From contig JAUNGN010000008.1 in assembly GCA_030524425.1 (NCBI GenBank), forward strand, positions 2,689 through 66,688: 64,000 nucleotides of DNA, written 5' to 3'. The translations under genes and the position numbers were made by a program. This DNA comes from Clostridia bacterium (lineage in GTDB: Bacteria; Bacillota; Clostridia; Lachnospirales; CAG-274). Shown piece after piece: positions 62,781 to 64,000 of this stretch. The stretch's first letter is position 1. Each line of letters starts with the position of its first letter. Under the pieces are notes generated by a model. It was not told the DNA's origin and did no database searches. It saw nothing but the letters and a program-made list of their open reading frames with translations.

Positions 62781-63866
62781 TTATTCTCCTTTATTTTCTA
62801 AAAATTTAAAAGCATTTAAAAGCATATCCTCTGTTATTAAATAAGGATTATGCTCAATATCTGACCTCTTTGTTATTGCTGAGAGTATTTCACAAATTTC
62901 TTCATAGCTAATCTCTATATCCTTAAGCTTTACAGGCAGGGCAACAGACTTATTAAAGTTATACATTGTTTCAAGCCAATTAGTGTTATTATCAACACAC
63001 AAAAGCACCAATATGCCAAAAGCAACTACCTCTCCGTGAAGATGTCTTTCTTCAATATGATGGAACCTGGTTAGACTGTAAAATATTGCATGGGCAAGAC
63101 CGCTGTTATAATGAACGGTATGTTCAGCAGTAAGTAAAATAGATGCCATAGCAGTGGTGACGATAATTGCAAGTATGCATTGCTCTATTTCATAGGCAGC
63201 CTTTCCCTTCTTATTTTGCTCCAGTGCCCTTTTTCCATATTTAATAATGGGATCAACACACATTTTACTTATGTTCAGACCCATTGCAAAATAATGAGGC
63301 AGTTCTTCACCTCTTGAGGACATTTCCGCCTCAAAATATTTAGCGTAAGTATCTCCCATACCTGCCCACATATACCGGCAAGGTGCATTTGCTATAACCT
63401 CCGTGTTAATAAATGCATGAACAGGAGGAGCATTAAAGAAAAAAGGACCCTTAAATGTACCATCTGCATTATACATAATTGAAACACTTGTGCAGGCTGC
63501 ACAGGTTGAAGCTATAGTCGGAAATGTAAAAACAGGAGTATTGGTCTTTACACCAAGACATTTACAGGTATCAAGTGCCTTTCCTCCCCCTATTGCAAAT
63601 ATCATATCAGCCCTTTTAAACTTATCATTTGACATAAGGGCTTCAACATTTTCATAAGACGCTTCACCGCCGTACCAAATAAAATCCAATATCTCTATAT
63701 CAGCTTTTTCCGATTCTGTTATAAGGCAGTCTTTTATTGCCGATATGGCTTTTTTACCGCCAATTGCCACTGCTTTTTTACCATAAGACAAGCATATATC
63801 ACCTATTTTTGAATATACGCTGTCACCAATTGAATAAGCAGGCATACTTATGCTGTAATTTCCCAA
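62781..63866 (-). CDS. Iron-type alcohol/glycerol dehydrogenase-family oxidoreductase
   Basis: 361 residues. The NAD-binding loop is FAIGGGKALDTCKC. Metal ligands are probably Asp in WAGMGDTYAKYFEAE, His in HTVHYNSGLAHAI and His in RHLHGEVVAFG. It is of the glycerol-dehydrogenase-like branch; substrate unknown. The start is TTG at 63866, preceded by AAGGAAAGGA. The first in-frame ATG (63845) has no ribosome binding site and would cut NYSISMPAYSIGD, a stretch I recall as conserved. First gene of the operon with the ABC importer. Confidence 0.85.
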   Translation of the reverse strand: MGNYSISMPAYSIGDSVYSKIGDICLSYGKKAVAIGGKKAISAIKDCLITESEKADIEILDFIWYGGEASYENVEALMSNDKFKRADMIFAIGGGKALDTCKCLGVKTNTPVFTFPTIASTCAACTSVSIMYNADGTFKGPFFFNAPPVHAFINTEVIANAPCRYMWAGMGDTYAKYFEAEMSSRGEELPHYFAMGLNISKMCVDPIIKYGKRALEQNKKGKAAYEIEQCILAIIVTTAMASILLTAEHTVHYNSGLAHAIFYSLTRFHHIEERHLHGEVVAFGILVLLCVDNNTNWLETMYNFNKSVALPVKLKDIEISYEEICEILSAITKRSDIEHNPYLITEDMLLNAFKFLENKGE

Positions 63867-63933
63867 AGAATCATATCCTTTCCTTCATAAAATATTGCAA
63901 TACTTTAAAGCAATACATTATTTCCTTATAGTG

Positions 63934-63962
63934 ATTATAGACCACTTATATTTTAAAGTCAA
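63934..63962 (-). promoter_or_regulatory. Promoter of the dehydrogenase-ABC operon, with adjacent direct repeat
   Basis: TTGACT and TATAAT on the minus strand with 17 bases between, near consensus. Between it and the start lie two direct repeats of GTATTGC in about 17 bases (GTATTGC-TTTAAA-GTATTGC on the minus strand), a possible operator. The last 38 bases of the window show nothing else. Confidence 0.72.
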
Positions 63963-64000
63963 TATTTTTTAAATAAGTAATTAAATTCATTTCATACCTT

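Overview
The window looks like chromosome of a low-GC, Gram-positive anaerobe of the class Clostridia that lives on pectin. The Gram-positive signs are a large-type SRP RNA with an Alu-like domain, CsaB-type cell-wall polysaccharide pyruvylation with SLH-anchored enzymes, lipoproteins with lipoboxes, strong AGGAGG ribosome binding sites and class I two-subunit fumarase. Pectin enzymes recur: a pectin methylesterase / dockerin / acetylesterase fusion, an SLH-domain rhamnogalacturonan acetylesterase, a cytoplasmic exo-rhamnogalacturonan-lyase-like protein and a PL9 pectate lyase. From memory, a Monoglobus-type pectin specialist would fit, but the genus is inference. I saw no insertion sequence, prophage or CRISPR array.

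Layout. 1-4076: secreted multi-domain pectinesterase, cut by the window edge. 4430-8076: housekeeping genes (aminotransferase, tsaD, rnz, yajC). 8156-12263: a GH13 amylase-family enzyme, a nitrilase-family amidase and a secreted YHYH/Ig-like protein. 12319-24081: a ten-gene, same-strand cluster for a surface polysaccharide (TagA/WecG-like and GT4 transferases, CsaB, O-antigen-ligase-like polymerase, flippase, phosphodiester glycosidase), probably the secondary cell wall polymer that holds SLH proteins. 24252-31168: adenine deaminase, SLH acetylesterase, AraC regulator and a divergent PcRGLX/YetA-family protein, read here as a rhamnogalacturonan-I locus.

31187-35825 holds the most unusual structure: a tandem duplication of promoter + secreted beta-helix-like protein + a 48-residue peptide gene. 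The 3' ends and peptide genes are almost identical at DNA level, while the middles of the large proteins have diverged. A tRNA-Arg(CCG) lies next to it. 36092-39148 carries the two fumarase subunits with a membrane protein gene between them. 39279-47692 is mostly housekeeping (methyltransferase, efp, murC, thiE, SRP RNA, HAD phosphatase, tadA, DUF2461), with a cluster of DnaA boxes between efp and murC and an unassigned structured element beside tadA. 47758-51696 is the PL9 pectate lyase with Ig-like modules. 51814-55155 has a lipoprotein, a Cys-rich spore-coat-like protein and an ABC pair whose ATPase is degenerate. 55524-59993 has phnX, ispE, a polysaccharide-deacetylase-like protein, a phosphodiesterase and an AEC transporter. 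60048-63866 is a four-gene operon: an iron-type alcohol dehydrogenase followed by a TrpXYZ-like ABC importer.

Several starts were chosen at an internal ATG with a good Shine-Dalgarno sequence rather than at the longest open frame: tsaD, rnz, GH13, the glycosyltransferase at 18423, the AraC regulator, the methyltransferase, the TIGR04086 protein, the ABC permease at 53508 and the phosphodiesterase. All promoters, terminators and RNA elements were read by eye; none was computed.
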